From Onthophagus taurus (Eukaryota; Arthropoda; Insecta; Coleoptera; Scarabaeidae), in assembly GCF_036711975.1 (NCBI RefSeq), contig NC_091971.1, positions 14,453,501 to 14,517,500 of the forward strand: DNA of 64,000 nucleotides, read 5' to 3'. The position numbers and the translations under genes were made by a program. Shown here piece after piece: positions 1 to 13,865 of this stretch (within the stretch, counting starts at the first letter, position 1; every line of letters begins with the position of its first letter). The notes beneath the pieces were generated by a model, which saw only the letters and a program-made list of their open reading frames with translations, did not search any database and was not told the origin of the DNA.

Positions 1-2219
<2,219 letters not shown>

Positions 2220-2405
2220 CAAGCGTATGAATGATTAAAAAAAAAACAATATAAGAAGTTATCTTAGTTAACTTTAAGTTTCATTTTCTGTCTGTTATTT
2301 AAAGTTACAACAATAGTTTTGTTGTCATGATTATTTTTTGATATAATGTAATCCTTAAAAGATTTAGAATGCTATGTTGCTATACATTTAGTTGCAATTC
2401 TGTCT

Positions 2406-2411
2406 AATAAA
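2406..2411 (+). terminator. Polyadenylation signal of HP1
   Basis: An AATAAA hexamer lies about 190 nt after the HP1 stop, followed by an A/T homopolymer stretch. This is consistent with a short 3' UTR. Confidence 0.5.
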
Positions 2412-2429
2412 AAAAAAACTTTTTTTTTT

Positions 2430-2893
2430 GGTTACTTCGAAACTACCTGTCTATTTTGTTACACAGTTTGTTCAAAAATATTACATATACTATGAAATTA
2501 ATATTGTTTTATTCACCCTTTTATAACATTAAAAAAATTGAGCAAATATAAACAGTGGGACGAAAGTGAAAAAATTGTTGCTACCATAAACTATAAAATG
2601 TTAAACCATACAATAATTGACTCATATACAGTGTGTTCATAATACACACATTAGTGTTGTACAGTGGTTGGTAATAAATTGACCATAAAGTAACTATAAA
2701 TACTATTTTCATTTAAAATGAAAATAATACCAAACATATTGGCAAAATATTGCTCATATAATATATACACGGCGCACAATGGGGTAATTCTATCTAGACA
2801 AATCCATTTTAAAAAGTTGATTCAACCTTAAATTACTTTCAAGCCATTAAAACTACAGCTAATACAGTATTATTACCTGCAATGGATTTATTA
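2430..2893. other. Intergenic, no feature seen
   Basis: AT-rich sequence with no persuasive ORF, splice-linked exon or inverted repeat. Confidence 0.5.
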
Positions 2894-2895
2894 TA

Positions 2896-3644
2896 CAGTG
2901 TGTCCCAGGATAGATGTTACAAGAGGTATAATGACAAACATTTTTGAAATTTATTTTAAGGCTAAGGAATTAAGCCCTGCTTGGTGTGAAGAGAATTTTA
3001 AGAATATTTTCATATTTTGAAAACAAAGGCGGTCTTGACAATGAATCGAAAACTAGTTTTAGTTTAGGTAAAGTAATCTTTTTGTTCATGATACTGAAAA
3101 ATTTTATTAAGAAAAGGTGTTCAAAATGAGAAATTATGGTGCTATACAAAATTTCAGAAGGATCTATCTATTTTGGTTGAACCATCACATTTTAGTTTAA
3201 ATAACATAAATATTGTATAGTAATTGAAATGTGAACTAAAACTGAGGGATAATACAATTTATTTGTCAATATTTGCGACTACTTAAGTCATTTTTTTTCA
3301 TGGCATTTTTCATTGTTTTTTTTTTCTTCACTCTGATCTAATCTAAAATATGGTGGTTTAATTAATCTAGGTAGATCTTTCTGAAATTTTGCATAGTGCC
3401 ATAATTTCTCATTCTGAATAACTTTTCTTGATGATATTTTGCCGTATCATGAACAAAAAGCTTACTTTACCTGACCTCAAAATAGTTTTCGCTTCACTAT
3501 CAAGGCCGAGTTTATTTTCGAAATATGAAAATATACTTAAAATTCTCTCCACACCAAGCAGGGCTTAATTCCTCAGCCTTGAAATAAAATTCAAAAATTT
3601 TTAAGTCATTATACCTTTTGTAACATCTATCCTGGGACACACTG
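2896..3644. mobile_element. Palindromic MITE with CAGTGTGTCCCAGGATA ends and TA flanks
   Basis: The two ends, CAGTGTGTCCCAGGATA and its reverse complement, are each flanked by TA, as expected for Tc1/mariner-type insertion. Complementarity continues inward for about 340 bp per arm: the segment around 'ggaattaagccctgcttggtgtg' at 2967 pairs with about 3550. Almost the whole 749 bp could therefore fold back. It has no coding capacity. Confidence 0.8.
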
Positions 3645-3788
3645 TATGTATGATCAACCTGTCTTATAAGTCACGTCAAAATTGACTATTAATAGTACTA
3701 GACGTAATTAGTTACAGTGCTGTCAATAGTTACCCGACTTATATCAGTCATTACTCGGTTTGAGGACAACTTTAAAAAGTTTTGAAAT

Positions 3789-5075
3789 ATGGAAGTAAAT
3801 GAGCCAGGTATGTCCTATTAATATATCATTATCTGCATTCATACGATTAGAGTAAATAATAGGTTTTGAAAGTAATGCATAATTTTTGTTTGTTTTCCTA
3901 TATTTGTCATATTCAGAAGAGTTAAAGTTACATTTCCAAGTCTTTCTAAGTGCCGAATTTTACACTATTTATTAGCCTAGAGTGTGGTGTGTTTGGTAAA
4001 AAGTAATTTATTTGCGACTTGACATTTTAGAAATATTTCAACAACCGCATTACAAAATCATTTTCCTTTCATATTGTAAATTGAATTGTATTTTTTCTCG
4101 CAGGACCATCGGGATTTAAAACAGTTACGCCAATGAACATTTATAATATGATGCGAGGGTACGAGGGTCACAGCATTACGAAAAAACTGGAATATGTTTA
4201 AAATATTCTGCGCAATAAAGAAATTTATACAGTGGATGAAATTAAAGTATACAAGCAGAAAATGTCATTATTTAAAAGCCAGTTTCAGGCAAAATGGTCG
4301 GATGCGTCCAGGAACCATTAAAAATTTCTTAGCAAATACAATGGGTTTCTTCAGGGCGAATTTCAATTACCTTGTACCTTGATAAAACCGGGACGTCCGG
4401 TTATATCTTTCAATGAATCAAGTGATCGTTCAAAAAGAAGAAAAACCGAAACACTACGGAAAAACGTAACATGTGAAGAGCTTGTTTTTGCAACCGAAAC
4501 CAAATTAATATCTTGTGGTAAAAGAGATGCTGCAAAAGTTCTGCAACAACTTATCGAATCTCCGAAACGGGCAACAAAGTACAAAAAAGCTTATGATAAA
4601 GACCAAGAAGCTAATCTAGCGAAATTCACGCCCTTAGAAGCTCTATAGAGATTTGTTGAGGCAGGACTTTCGAGAAAACAAGCTAGTAAAAACTAAGCAA
4701 TACCCATGCTATAGTAAATTACAACAGGTCAAAAAGTTATGTTATCCGAAATCGCATTTGTATTTTATTAGTGATAATTGTGTAGAAATTAGTTTACAAC
4801 AGTTACTAGACCACACTTCCGAAAGGCTAATATCATATTTGACAGAAATAGTGCAGACTCTCACAGAAAATTAGCGGACAACGATTCAGTTGTTATCTAA
4901 ATATGGATGTGATGGATCGCATCAGTCTCAATTAACTGAACAGATAACTAATTTAATAAATACCTGTAACAAATATAATAAAAGTAACAATAGTGGCAAA
5001 CGTATTAAAACACAAAAGACATACAACAAATTGAATATTATAAGTACGAAGGCTTTCACGGCCGGTGTGAATTAA
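3789..5075 (+). pseudogene. RAG1/Transib-like transposase relic, N-terminal and first-Asp region
   Basis: Broken coding sequence on the plus strand. A possible first exon (3789-3807) splices at 3808/4103 (GTATGT...CTCGCAG) into a second exon at 4104 that reaches a stop at 4198. Coding then continues in shifted frames at 4194-4382, 4379-4648 and 4653-4874. After an in-frame TAG at 4872 it goes on to 5075. Recognisable segments are SLQQLLDHTSERLISYLTEI followed by LLSKYGCDGSHQSQ. The CDG segment resembles the RAG1 stretch around catalytic Asp600 and a large multicopy arthropod family. Several frameshifts and stops show it is dead. The assignment to the RAG1/Transib group is inference from motif order. 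Confidence 0.6.
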
Positions 5076-5376
5076 AAGAGAAACTCATCTAAAAATTCTG
5101 CTTCTCTATTATATTCCTCGCCCTTTTCATCATGAATTAACAATTGCTCTGTTGCCGGAAATAAATTTGATGGTTTATGTCGTGAATATCTCGGTCTAAT
5201 ACTTGATATAAGGGGATCTGATGATATCAAGAAGTTGTGCATTACATCTTTCGGACCCTCCCGGAATTTTCTAAAATCTTTATTTCTCGCTTCCCCTGCT
5301 TCCTCTGATAATTTTTCTATTGGTAAAACTGAAATATGTTTGCAAATCTCCGCCCCATGAATTAATAATTTATGTA
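5072..5376 (-). pseudogene. Inverted C-terminal fragment of the same RAG1/Transib-like relic
   Basis: On the minus strand this reads HKLLIHGAEI, then LPIEKLSEEAGEARNKDFRK, then SSDPLISSIRP. The order matches the C-terminus of the arthropod family. It is reminiscent of RAG1 around catalytic Glu962 (H-K-x-L-x-H, then S-E-x-x-x-E-x-x-N-K-x-F-R). It abuts the plus-strand half head-on at about 5075, so the two halves are in opposite orientation and the middle catalytic Asp region is missing. The reading frame is cut at the TA where the next foldback element begins. Confidence 0.6.
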
Positions 5377-6986
5377 CAGGTTGGTTCAAATTCGATGTCC
5401 GAATAAGCTATCTCGGAAACTATAAGAGTTAGAAGAAAAGTAGCTTACATGTCATGATCTCGTTTTTCGAGAAACTGCTAATTGCTGCTAATGCCAAATG
5501 CCTCAAAGCGTTATCGTCTTTTGTTTTTCCCCTAGAGGCCAAAACTGAAAATATCGTAAAACCAGCAAGTCCAATTATCTTGGTTATTATTATAGGTGGA
5601 GTATTATAACTAAGACATTATATGGACACTTTTTTACAGAGAATTAGAATTCGCTTTTAGATTTTGAGATATTATAACAATTTTCGTTTTTTTAAATGGA
5701 AACAACCACTGATTATTCGCTTATTAAATTCGTTATTTTTTTTTGATTACAAAAATATAGGGTTTGACAGGTCTATTTCTTATTGTTTTAGAATAAAGTT
5801 AAAAGTAAACTTTGCTTTTTAGTGTTGTCAAAGAATTTAAATTTACAGTTTTCTGTAAATTATAACTAAAAATTAAAAAACACATATTTCTGATATTTGA
5901 AATAAATACATTTGTTGATTTATATTTGTTTTACACAAAAGTTGGAATAGATTGCATTATTTGACATTTTTTGTTAATATTTTCGATTTTTTTATTTATT
6001 ATTATTAAATGACTTAATAAATTATTCATAGATGGTGCTCATATATATTTTTTTATAAAGTCCCTAGATATACAAAGTTCCGCGGTCCATGACGCCTGTT
6101 TTCGAGCCAAAATGGCGGTTTGACAACTTGTCACTGCATCTCACCACTTATTTACAAAAATATTGCCGTCTTGTTGCCTTTGGGGTTGCAAAAATGAGAG
6201 TAAGAAGGACTTTCGACTCTTCAGAGTACCACGAGAAAAAAAGAAAGGAAGTTTGGCGTAATGTTATCAATAGAACGACATAGTTTTAAATTTCCCGCTT
6301 GACTTTCGAGCCAAAATGGCGTCTAACCGCGGTACTTTGTAAATCTAGGGACTTTATTTTTTTAATTCAAATAAACATAGCAACATTCAAAAATTTTTTG
6401 AAGTGTCAAATTAAAAATCCCTTTTTTTTAAGATGGATTACGAAAAGTTTAACATGTTAGAAAATAAAGTAAATATTATATTAATTTTTAGTTATAGTAC
6501 CGTAATTTACAGAAAACTGTAAATTTAATTTCTTTGACGACACTAAAAAAAAGTTTATTTTTAGCTTTATTCTAAAACAATAAGAAATAGACCTATATAA
6601 CCCCATATTTTTGTAATCAGAAAAAAATAAGGAATTTAATAAGCGAATAATCAGTGATTGTTTCCGTTTAAAACAACGAAAATTGTCATAATATCTAGAA
6701 ATCTAAAACAGAAAATTTTTTTTTGACTACGTCATCAAATTCTCTGTGAAAGTGTCTATATAATGTCTTACAATTAGTTATAATAATAACCAAGATAATT
6801 GCACTTGCTGGTTTTACGATATTTTCAATTTTGGCCTCTAGGGGAAAAACAAAAGACGATAGCGCTTTGACATTTTCGAGATTGAAATTTGTTAAAAACA
6901 AGAGATCGAGTCATGTAAGCAACTTTTTTTCTAACTCTTATAGTTTTCGAGTTAGCCTATTCGGACATTGAATTTGAACCATCCTG
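5377..6986. mobile_element. Foldback element with about 0.6 kb inverted arms and TA flanks
   Basis: The ends CAGGTTGGTTCAAATTCGAT and the complement of 'attgaatttgaaccatcctg' are flanked by TA. The arms pair over several hundred bases; for example 'gttttacgatattttc' and the 'cccctagaggcc' block occur in opposite orientation near 5540 and 6840. No transposase was seen. It interrupts the RAG1-like relic exactly at its left end. It also carries another inverted-repeat element at its centre. Confidence 0.75.
6056..6355. mobile_element. Small inverted-repeat element nested at the centre of the foldback
   Basis: About 300 bp bounded by AAAGTCCCTAGATATACAAA and its near reverse complement, each arm continuing to a CCGCGG block. 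Inside, CGAGCCAAAATGGCG occurs twice in the same orientation (about 6102 and 6307). A 64-codon ORF inside has no recognisable family and is not called. Confidence 0.7.
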
Positions 6987-6989
6987 TAT

Positions 6990-8655
6990 ATGCTTAGTGC
7001 AACTCAGCTCCAACTAAACTAAGTAGGGAATAAAAATATGGAACTAAACACATTTTGAATATAGTGTGGGAAAAACAATATTATTTATATTATATTTGAT
7101 TGACAACAACAACAAAAAATAACATTTCTCTGACTTATCCTGTCTAAAAATTTATATGCAGAAATGTTATTAAAAAGTTTAGAAACACCGCTGCCAACAG
7201 ATGTTATTTCCTGTTACACGATGTGTTTGAGTTTTATTTAGGTGTTGAAATCAAACGATTTCCAAAATAAAAGCATTCTTCATTAATAACAAAACTTTAT
7301 TAATTTCTTAAATATGGTAATTACATAAATGTATCTTGCTTTTAATTTTCGAAAACATTATTCTAGTTTGTCTTATATTTATAAAAATAATTATAAATAC
7401 AAAGTTAGGATTCTGATCTTAATCATCTTTTTGAGTGTCTTAAAGGAAAAAATCTGTTATTGGTCTCCATTCTTCACGTTATTTATTAATCTGAAACAAA
7501 AAATATAACATTTTTAAGATACAAAATATTTCTTAAAATAACCGTCCTCTTGGTTTTAGAAGTTAGAAAAAAAATCAGATCTGTGTCATCTAAAATAAGT
7601 CCACCTACAAAGTCGTCAAAACTATAACTCGAATTTCTTAAAGTTAAACTACTGAAGTAAATCAAAATTTTAAATCAAACAAAATTTGTTATTGTTTTGG
7701 GATAAAACATGTGGAAATCTGTTTGATCATTTATCAAATCTTTGAATGAATCTTATTGTTGGCATGCAATCAACGGTTTAAGTGGTTAAGGTTTTTCTTA
7801 TTAAGCGCCACAACAAAAGATTTACAAAATTAAACTTCAACGATCTCCCTCTTTCTCGCTCAAGTGTGTTGTTGTTACGTAGCGGTGCAGAAATAAATCT
7901 CGTTTACTATTTCGAGGCGATTACGGAGTACCATTTATTCACTTGAATGTTACGAACAATTTAATTTTGTAATGAACGTTTGCCAGAAAAAAATGAAAAA
8001 AACATCAGGTGGACGATCCCTTAATTTATAACGTAAACTGTCTTTAAAAAAATTTTACTTTTTTTAGGTCTAATTAGTGAAAATATTTGAGAAATTGTTT
8101 TGTAATTTTGGCATAGCTTACGAAAACGTTGTAAAGTCGATCTAAATTTACCAGTTTAACTGACATTGATTTACAATTGGTACAGGAACTTGTTTCGATA
8201 GACAAGAATCAATAAATAACCGCCCATTAACATCATTTGTATATTATCGAATCCGGGTTATTTTAAAGGAAATTTGAGACTTTAATTCACTTTGATCGGA
8301 TAGAGACTTTGTAAAAATTTGTCAAATCAAATTTATCAAATTATCAAAAAATGATACTAAACCTAATTTTAATATTAGAATTTGATACAAGCAGTTTAGA
8401 ATACGAACCTTAATGAATAGGAAAAAATGGTTATGGCTTAATAGAAAAGTATTTTTAGAATAATATAGAAAAGTAATTGATAAGTCTATAGGAAATATTG
8501 ACTATTCCAATGTTTATGACGAACAGGCAAGGACACAAAGTAGCAAAAATACAAAAAATAGTGCTAAATTTGAATACAATTTTCAAAAAGTATTGATTCA
8601 AAACACTGCAAAGAATTTCAAATTGGTCCTACTTTTCCAAAATTGTCCAAAAATT
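6990..8655. other. Intergenic, no gene recognised
   Basis: AT-rich DNA without a supported ORF. A somewhat GC-richer patch at about 7840-7940 stands out slightly but shows no gene. No clear repeat was found. Confidence 0.4.
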
Positions 8656-8659
8656 TGAA

Positions 8660-10190
8660 AAAAAGTTTGTTGAAATTTAATGAAAAAAATCGTTTTTTGC
8701 GAATATCTCTGGAACCGTTTATCGTACAGAAAACAACGTTTGTAAGCATTTTCTACTCATAATAAGCTAAGTTTTGTGCGAGAAAAATTTTTTTTAAAGT
8801 CATAATTGGTGAAGATTTTGAAGGGGTAGTGGTTGTTTTTCTCCTTAACTTCTACGCCACTGGAAAAAGTACGAATTTGAGACGCCCATTTGAACTGTCA
8901 ATGTTTTCTACACAAAAAAGGTGCTGAAGGTCATGAGCTCTAAAGTTGGCCGTTTTCGAGAAAAATCAAGTTTTATGTGGTCAATTTTTTGAAATAAAAA
9001 TGTCCGCCATTAGCTTCAATGCACGCAGCAATTCTTCGCCGCATTGACTGTAGTCGGGAATTTTCCTGCTAACATGCAGTCCGGAGTGTTCCGAATTATG
9101 TCGCAAGATACAACAATCCTCTCTCTTAATTGGTCAACATTTTCAACTGGAGTAGCGTAGACTAGGGTTTTCAGATGGCCCCAAAAGAAAAAATCTAAAC
9201 AATTAAGGGAGATCGCGGTGGCCAAGGGTGTGGATCTCCTCGAGCAAGTATGGGCGAGCAACCAAACTAAAGTGGGCCAGAGCTCCATCTTGCATGAAGT
9301 TTGTACATGTTTTGTCTTACTTGAAGCGGTACATCTTTCGGCAGTTCCGGCAGTACTTCTTCTAGAAATTGTCAATAATCTGCCCCGTTTAATCTGTTCG
9401 GTAAAAAATGCCTATCAAGTGATCACCGACGATGGCAGCCCAAACATTTACGGAAAATTGTTGCTGATTTGTTTGAGGATTTTCTTCTGCCCATATGTGG
9501 TTATTGTGAAAATTGAAAATACCATCCTTCGAGAAAGATGCTTCATCGGCTCCAAACTCAGGATTTTGAACTATTTTGTCTTGCATCCATGTACAAAAAG
9601 GTACTCTTTGGATATGGTAGGGAAACCAAAGTTGCCTTTTCAAAATTCTCCAAACCATCGAGTGAGATAGGTTTAAGTTGTGAACAATTTTTCTGGTACT
9701 TGTGGTTGGATTTTCATCAATTTCGTTGAGGACAGCATCTTCTGCTTGGGGATTTCCAACTTCCACAGGCCGTCCATTATCAGCACTATTTTTTTTAAAA
9801 CTACCATTTTCCCATAGTCCTTGGTGAATGCGTAGAAACAAGTTATGGTGTGGTACTGGACGATCAGAATATCTTTCTTGATACAACCCCCATGCTTCTG
9901 CCGAATTACCTCACGCCATTCCGTAAAGGTAATGCATTTCGCACATTTCAATGTTTGTGTAATTTATTTTTAATTTTGTAATACAAGTTTACTTTTTGTA
10001 GGTACAAACTAATTGTTATCTTGATAGGAGGTAGCTTTTGTTATAAAATTTAAAGCCTACTTGTTAAAAATAAATGAGTAGAAAATGCTTACAAACGCTG
10101 TTTTCTGTACGATAAACGGTTCCGGAGATATTCGTAAAACACGATTTTTTTTATTAAATTTCAACACCCTTGTATCTCGAAAATGGTGCA
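8660..10190 (-). mobile_element. Mariner-like DNA transposon relic with about 110-bp inverted repeats
   Basis: The left arm (about 8665-8770) and right arm (about 10070-10175) are reverse complements. They share 'gtacagaaaacaacgtttgtaa' versus 'ttacaaacgctgttttctgtac' and the adjacent ATGAGTAGAAAATGC block. The arms enclose a broken transposase on the minus strand. The exact termini were not fixed. Confidence 0.7.
9016..9951 (-). pseudogene. Mariner-like (IS630/Tc1-mariner superfamily) transposase pseudogene
   Basis: Minus-strand fragments in more than one frame reconstruct the order of an insect mariner-type transposase. An N-terminal helix-turn-helix part (YQERYSDRPVPHHNLF, then STRKIVHNLNLSHSMVWRIL) is followed by a catalytic-domain part (FHNNHIWAEENP, then FSVNVWAAIVGDHLIG) in 9389-9886. 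A C-terminal part (WGHLKTLVYATPVENVDQLR) sits in 9016-9375. The segment between them, including the HDGAPAH-like motif, is lost, and stops and shifts separate the rest. It is inactive. Confidence 0.75.
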
Positions 10191-10439
10191 TTTTAGAAGG
10201 TAAGTTGATAGAAGCTTTTTTCAAATTTTTGGGCAAGCTATCACATCCTGAAGTCCTGCGCATATATTATGAAACACCCTGTATAAATGAGTTATACAAA
10301 TTTATATATTACTAAGAAAGCTGTGTTGAGGAGGTATAAATGACGGCAACGTAAGAAGCGTAATAATAATACATGTGTATATGACAATAATTATGGACTT
10401 AAGGTTGCTAAAGAATATGATGATTTATGCGACGTTGCT

Positions 10440-10940
10440 TAGTACATCAAGAAAAAAGAAAACTTTTTAGAAGATTTAGTAGTAGATATTACAAAAATTT
10501 TCGAATTTGAAAGGACTACTTTGGGACAACACCAAACTTGGTTCTATCATCTTTGAACCTTTGAAAAAAAGCTCAATAGAAAAGTAAAGAATTGTGGGTT
10601 ATTCGTCGATAAAGGTCATCCACTTTTTTGGCTGCAAATCCGGATTGAAGGACGGACGACAATTCGATTATTGAAATAAAATGTCTATTAATTGCAAGAC
10701 ACCTAACACCAACAATTGCAGAAGAAAGAAAATGTTTACTTATCAACGAGACGAAGATTTGTTTAAATCAAAATCATCCATATTATTATCAAGTACAAGG
10801 TCAGATGCACTTAACTTACACAAATTTATGTTATTTTGTAATCTATACTGAAAAAGAGGTAGAAATTAATACACCGCGAAGAAACATTTTGCACAAAAAT
10901 TATTGAAAAGTTGACATTTCTTTATGACCATTATGGCGGT
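10440..10940 (+). pseudogene. YqaJ-type exonuclease-like relic
   Basis: Translation on the plus strand in drifting frames gives CGLFVDKGHPLF, then IEIKCLLIARHLTP, then YYYQVQGQMHLT followed by LCYFVIYT. This order is that of YqaJ-like viral-recombinase/exonuclease proteins of the PD-(D/E)XK fold that are multicopy in insect genomes. The Glu-x-Lys active-site strand is the IEIKC segment near 10669-10690. The expected SPDG loop is damaged, and stops and shifts are present. It sits between two transposon relics, so a transposon origin is likely but not shown. Confidence 0.55.
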
Positions 10941-10981
10941 GAATTCTTTGCTTAATTGTGAATCAACTTTTAATATATAAC

Positions 10982-12712
10982 CTGACCGGCAAAAAAAACC
11001 GGCCACTATAAATTAGCCAAAACTTCAAAGCTGGCTTTCTCGCGAACCGCGCATTCGATTTTGATGATTGTTTTTTTGATCGAAAGGTTGATTCTTCGGT
11101 AATAATCCTGCGATAGAAATTTTCATTTAGATTTTAATTTGAGCATATACGGGTTGCAAGAATGAGAAAAACTTTTGTTTCACGAAATTTGTAATACCCT
11201 GTGGGGTGCAACTGCTACAGCAGATAGTGTTAACTGGAATCACACGGTAGCCCAATCTTTTCTGAACATCTTGTTTTTTTATTCACTCTATTATCTCTAT
11301 TACTAACGAAGATGCAGTGTTTTAAAGCGAACGCCTGTAAAAACAAGACAAACAAGCATAAAAAAAGCTAAGGTGGCACGCTAGGTAGCGTATGTCATTT
11401 GTTTCGAATAGTAAATTGACAGTTGTTTAAGATTTTTACAGTCTTTTAACATAATAGCAATCCCGTTGTCAGTAACTGATGTTGCGGCTATTGTTACTTT
11501 AATTGAGGATGGCAAAAGTCAGCAATACGTTGCCCATACGTTGGGTGTACCCTGAACAACAGTTCAGGATGCCTGGAACCAATATGTGGAAACAGGAAAT
11601 TTCACTAGGCGGTAAGGTTTCGGTAGAAGACGAGTGACAACAGCAGTTGATGACCGATTTATTGTTCTAAACACTCTGAGGAATTTTAGAACGACAGCTG
11701 TAGAAACTCGGCATCCTCTTCAGATGGTGCGTGGGGTTGGCGTAAGTGAAAGAACTATTCATCGAAGACTTGATAAAAGTGATCTGACTGCAAGAAGACC
11801 TGCAAAAAGACCTCGGCTGCTCCAGAGACATCGGCGAGCACGTCTTCAATTTGGGCGCGTACGTATGAATTAGGGAATGGCACAACTCCGGTCACCTGAT
11901 GGTCGAGAGTGAGTGTGGAGACGTCGTAATGAAAGGTTTGCGACCTGCACCATTTCGGAAAGAGTACCTTTCCATGGAGGTTCTATTCCCATTTTATTGG
12001 TGACGGATTCATGCTAATGCATGACAATGCGCGACCGCACGTAGCATGTGTGGTTAACGAATATCTTGATGAAGTAGGGTATTGAACGGATAGAGTGGCT
12101 CGCGTGCAGCCCGCACCTTAACCCTATCGAATATCTTTGGGACCAACTTGAGAGACGCATTCGTCGTCGTCCTGTCCTACCGGACAACCTTCAAGAGTTA
12201 CAAATTGCTTTTGAAGAAGAGTTTACCGCAATTGCTCACTGACATCAACGACATGCACCATTTGAAGACGACACCGAGCTTCTACAGCTGTCGTTCTACG
12301 ATTGCTTAGAACAATAAAACGGTCATCAGCTACTATTGTCACTCGTCTTGTTTTCACAGGCGATCGCTTGAAAATACTGCATCTTCGTTAGTAACAGAGA
12401 TAATAGAGTGAATAAAAAAACAAAATGCTCAGAATAGATTGGGCTACCATTTGATTCCAGTTAACACCCTCTGCTGTAGCAGTTGCATCCCACAGGGTAT
12501 TACAAATTTCGAGAAACAAAAGTTTTTCTCATTCTTGCAACCCGTATATGCTCAAATTAATATCCGAATAAAAATTTATATCGCAGGATTATTACAGAAG
12601 AATCAACGTTTCGATCAAAAAAAGAATCATCAAAATCGAATGAGTGGTTCGCGAGTAAGCCAGCTTTGAAATTGTGGCTACATTTTGGTGGCCGGTTTTT
12701 TTTGCCGGTCAG
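10982..12712. mobile_element. Tc1-like element with about 380-bp terminal inverted repeats
   Basis: The ends read CTGACCGGCAAAAAAAACCG and its reverse complement. Pairing continues inward without a large break to about 11360 on the left and 12340 on the right, including 'gcaacccgtatatgctcaaatt' and 'gagataatagagtgaata' blocks. TA follows the right end. The interior carries a dead Tc1-type transposase. The right arm additionally contains an inverted copy of part of the transposase (see findings). Confidence 0.85.
11449..12250 (+). pseudogene. Tc1-like transposase pseudogene
   Basis: Frame-broken coding sequence. The N-terminal helix-turn-helix region reads VTDVAAIVTLIEDGKSQQ, then STAVETR-like TTAVDDRFIVLNTLRN, then VSERTIHRRLDKSDLTARRP (11634-11873). 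Further on, MHDNARPHVACVVNEYL (about 12013-12065) is the second-Asp block of the DDE domain. An SLGPT segment at about 12134 is reminiscent of the LWDQLERR C-terminal block. In-frame stops and shifts occur throughout. Confidence 0.8.
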
Positions 12713-12719
12713 TGTACTT

Positions 12720-13700
12720 TTGTATCGATGTAGCGCCTCGGCCGTAAACGACCTCGGCTGGAATAACTCATACATCTTTAAAACTTTGTAGATTTGTATC
12801 GATGTAGTGACCAAGCTCAACTTAAATTAAAGTTATGACAAAGTATTTAGCAAACTATTTTGAACTTATAATGTTGGGTGCTTATGGATGTGTTAATTAA
12901 TGCATACAATAGACATTTTTTTAGCCATTTTATGTGCGTATACTATAACATTCTACGAGAACATATCAAAACTAAAGTTTTAAATTTAGTAAAATAACAG
13001 TAACTGTAATTGAGCAGCTCTCTTCCTAAATATTTCAGGTTTTATAACAAATTCATCATTGTGGCTAAATTCACTTAACCACATTACAAAGTTTTGTGAT
13101 TCAAATTTGAATGAACAAAAAACAGATAAATTTGGCACTATTTGCATATTTATAACTAACCAACATAAATCAAGTATCAAGAAACAAAACCTTGTTTATA
13201 CGTATAACTATAGATCTATAATGTAATCGACTTTACTTGTGCTTGCGTTATACACGTGTTGTTTCAACGAATAAGCCTTGAATACAAAGTTATATTTAGT
13301 GCCTGATTACTCTAATTGCTCTACATAAAAATGTTGTTCTTCACTCTGATAAAAGGTTTTAAAGCTACATTGAGGAGTATTGTAAATTATATAAAAATAT
13401 ATTATAACAAGATAATTTGGATAACAAAAAATGTATCAAGACATAAATTTACTAATACGATTATAATTTAACTGATGAATAATAAGATAAATTTATTACT
13501 TGTATAAATAATAAAAATAATTCTTTGAAATTTTAAATTAAATTTTAGCTTTTACATTTTGGTTGTAAAAAAAATCATAAAAATTGAGTTAGAAATGTTA
13601 TAAAATCACTAAAAATAAATCTAATCTTAAAATGACACTAAATAATCTAAAAATAGTTAAAAGAATTTTTTTTTGTTGATGTTAGATAATCTCAGAAATT
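12720..13700. other. Intergenic; a 15-bp direct repeat only
   Basis: TTTGTATCGATGTAG occurs at about 12720 and again at about 12794, 74 bp apart. Otherwise this is AT-rich DNA without a supported gene. Confidence 0.4.
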
Positions 13701-13865
13701 TTTACATTTTTTCGAACAAATTTCCTTTTTATAACGATGAAGAACATCTGTGTAGTGTTTATTTTTAGTAAGCATGGCACTAATAAGTTTCAAAGAATAT
13801 TTGAAGCGTTTTAAAAGCAGTTGGATGGCTACCAAATCGACCAATACATTGATCGAGACTTGTCC

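Noticed and set aside
6089-6283. 64-codon ORF inside the central MITE
   Set aside because: No known domain; MITEs of this kind are noncoding.
12439-12820. ORFs on both strands over the right arm of the Tc1-like element
   Set aside because: They lie in terminal inverted repeat sequence and are mirror images of the left arm.
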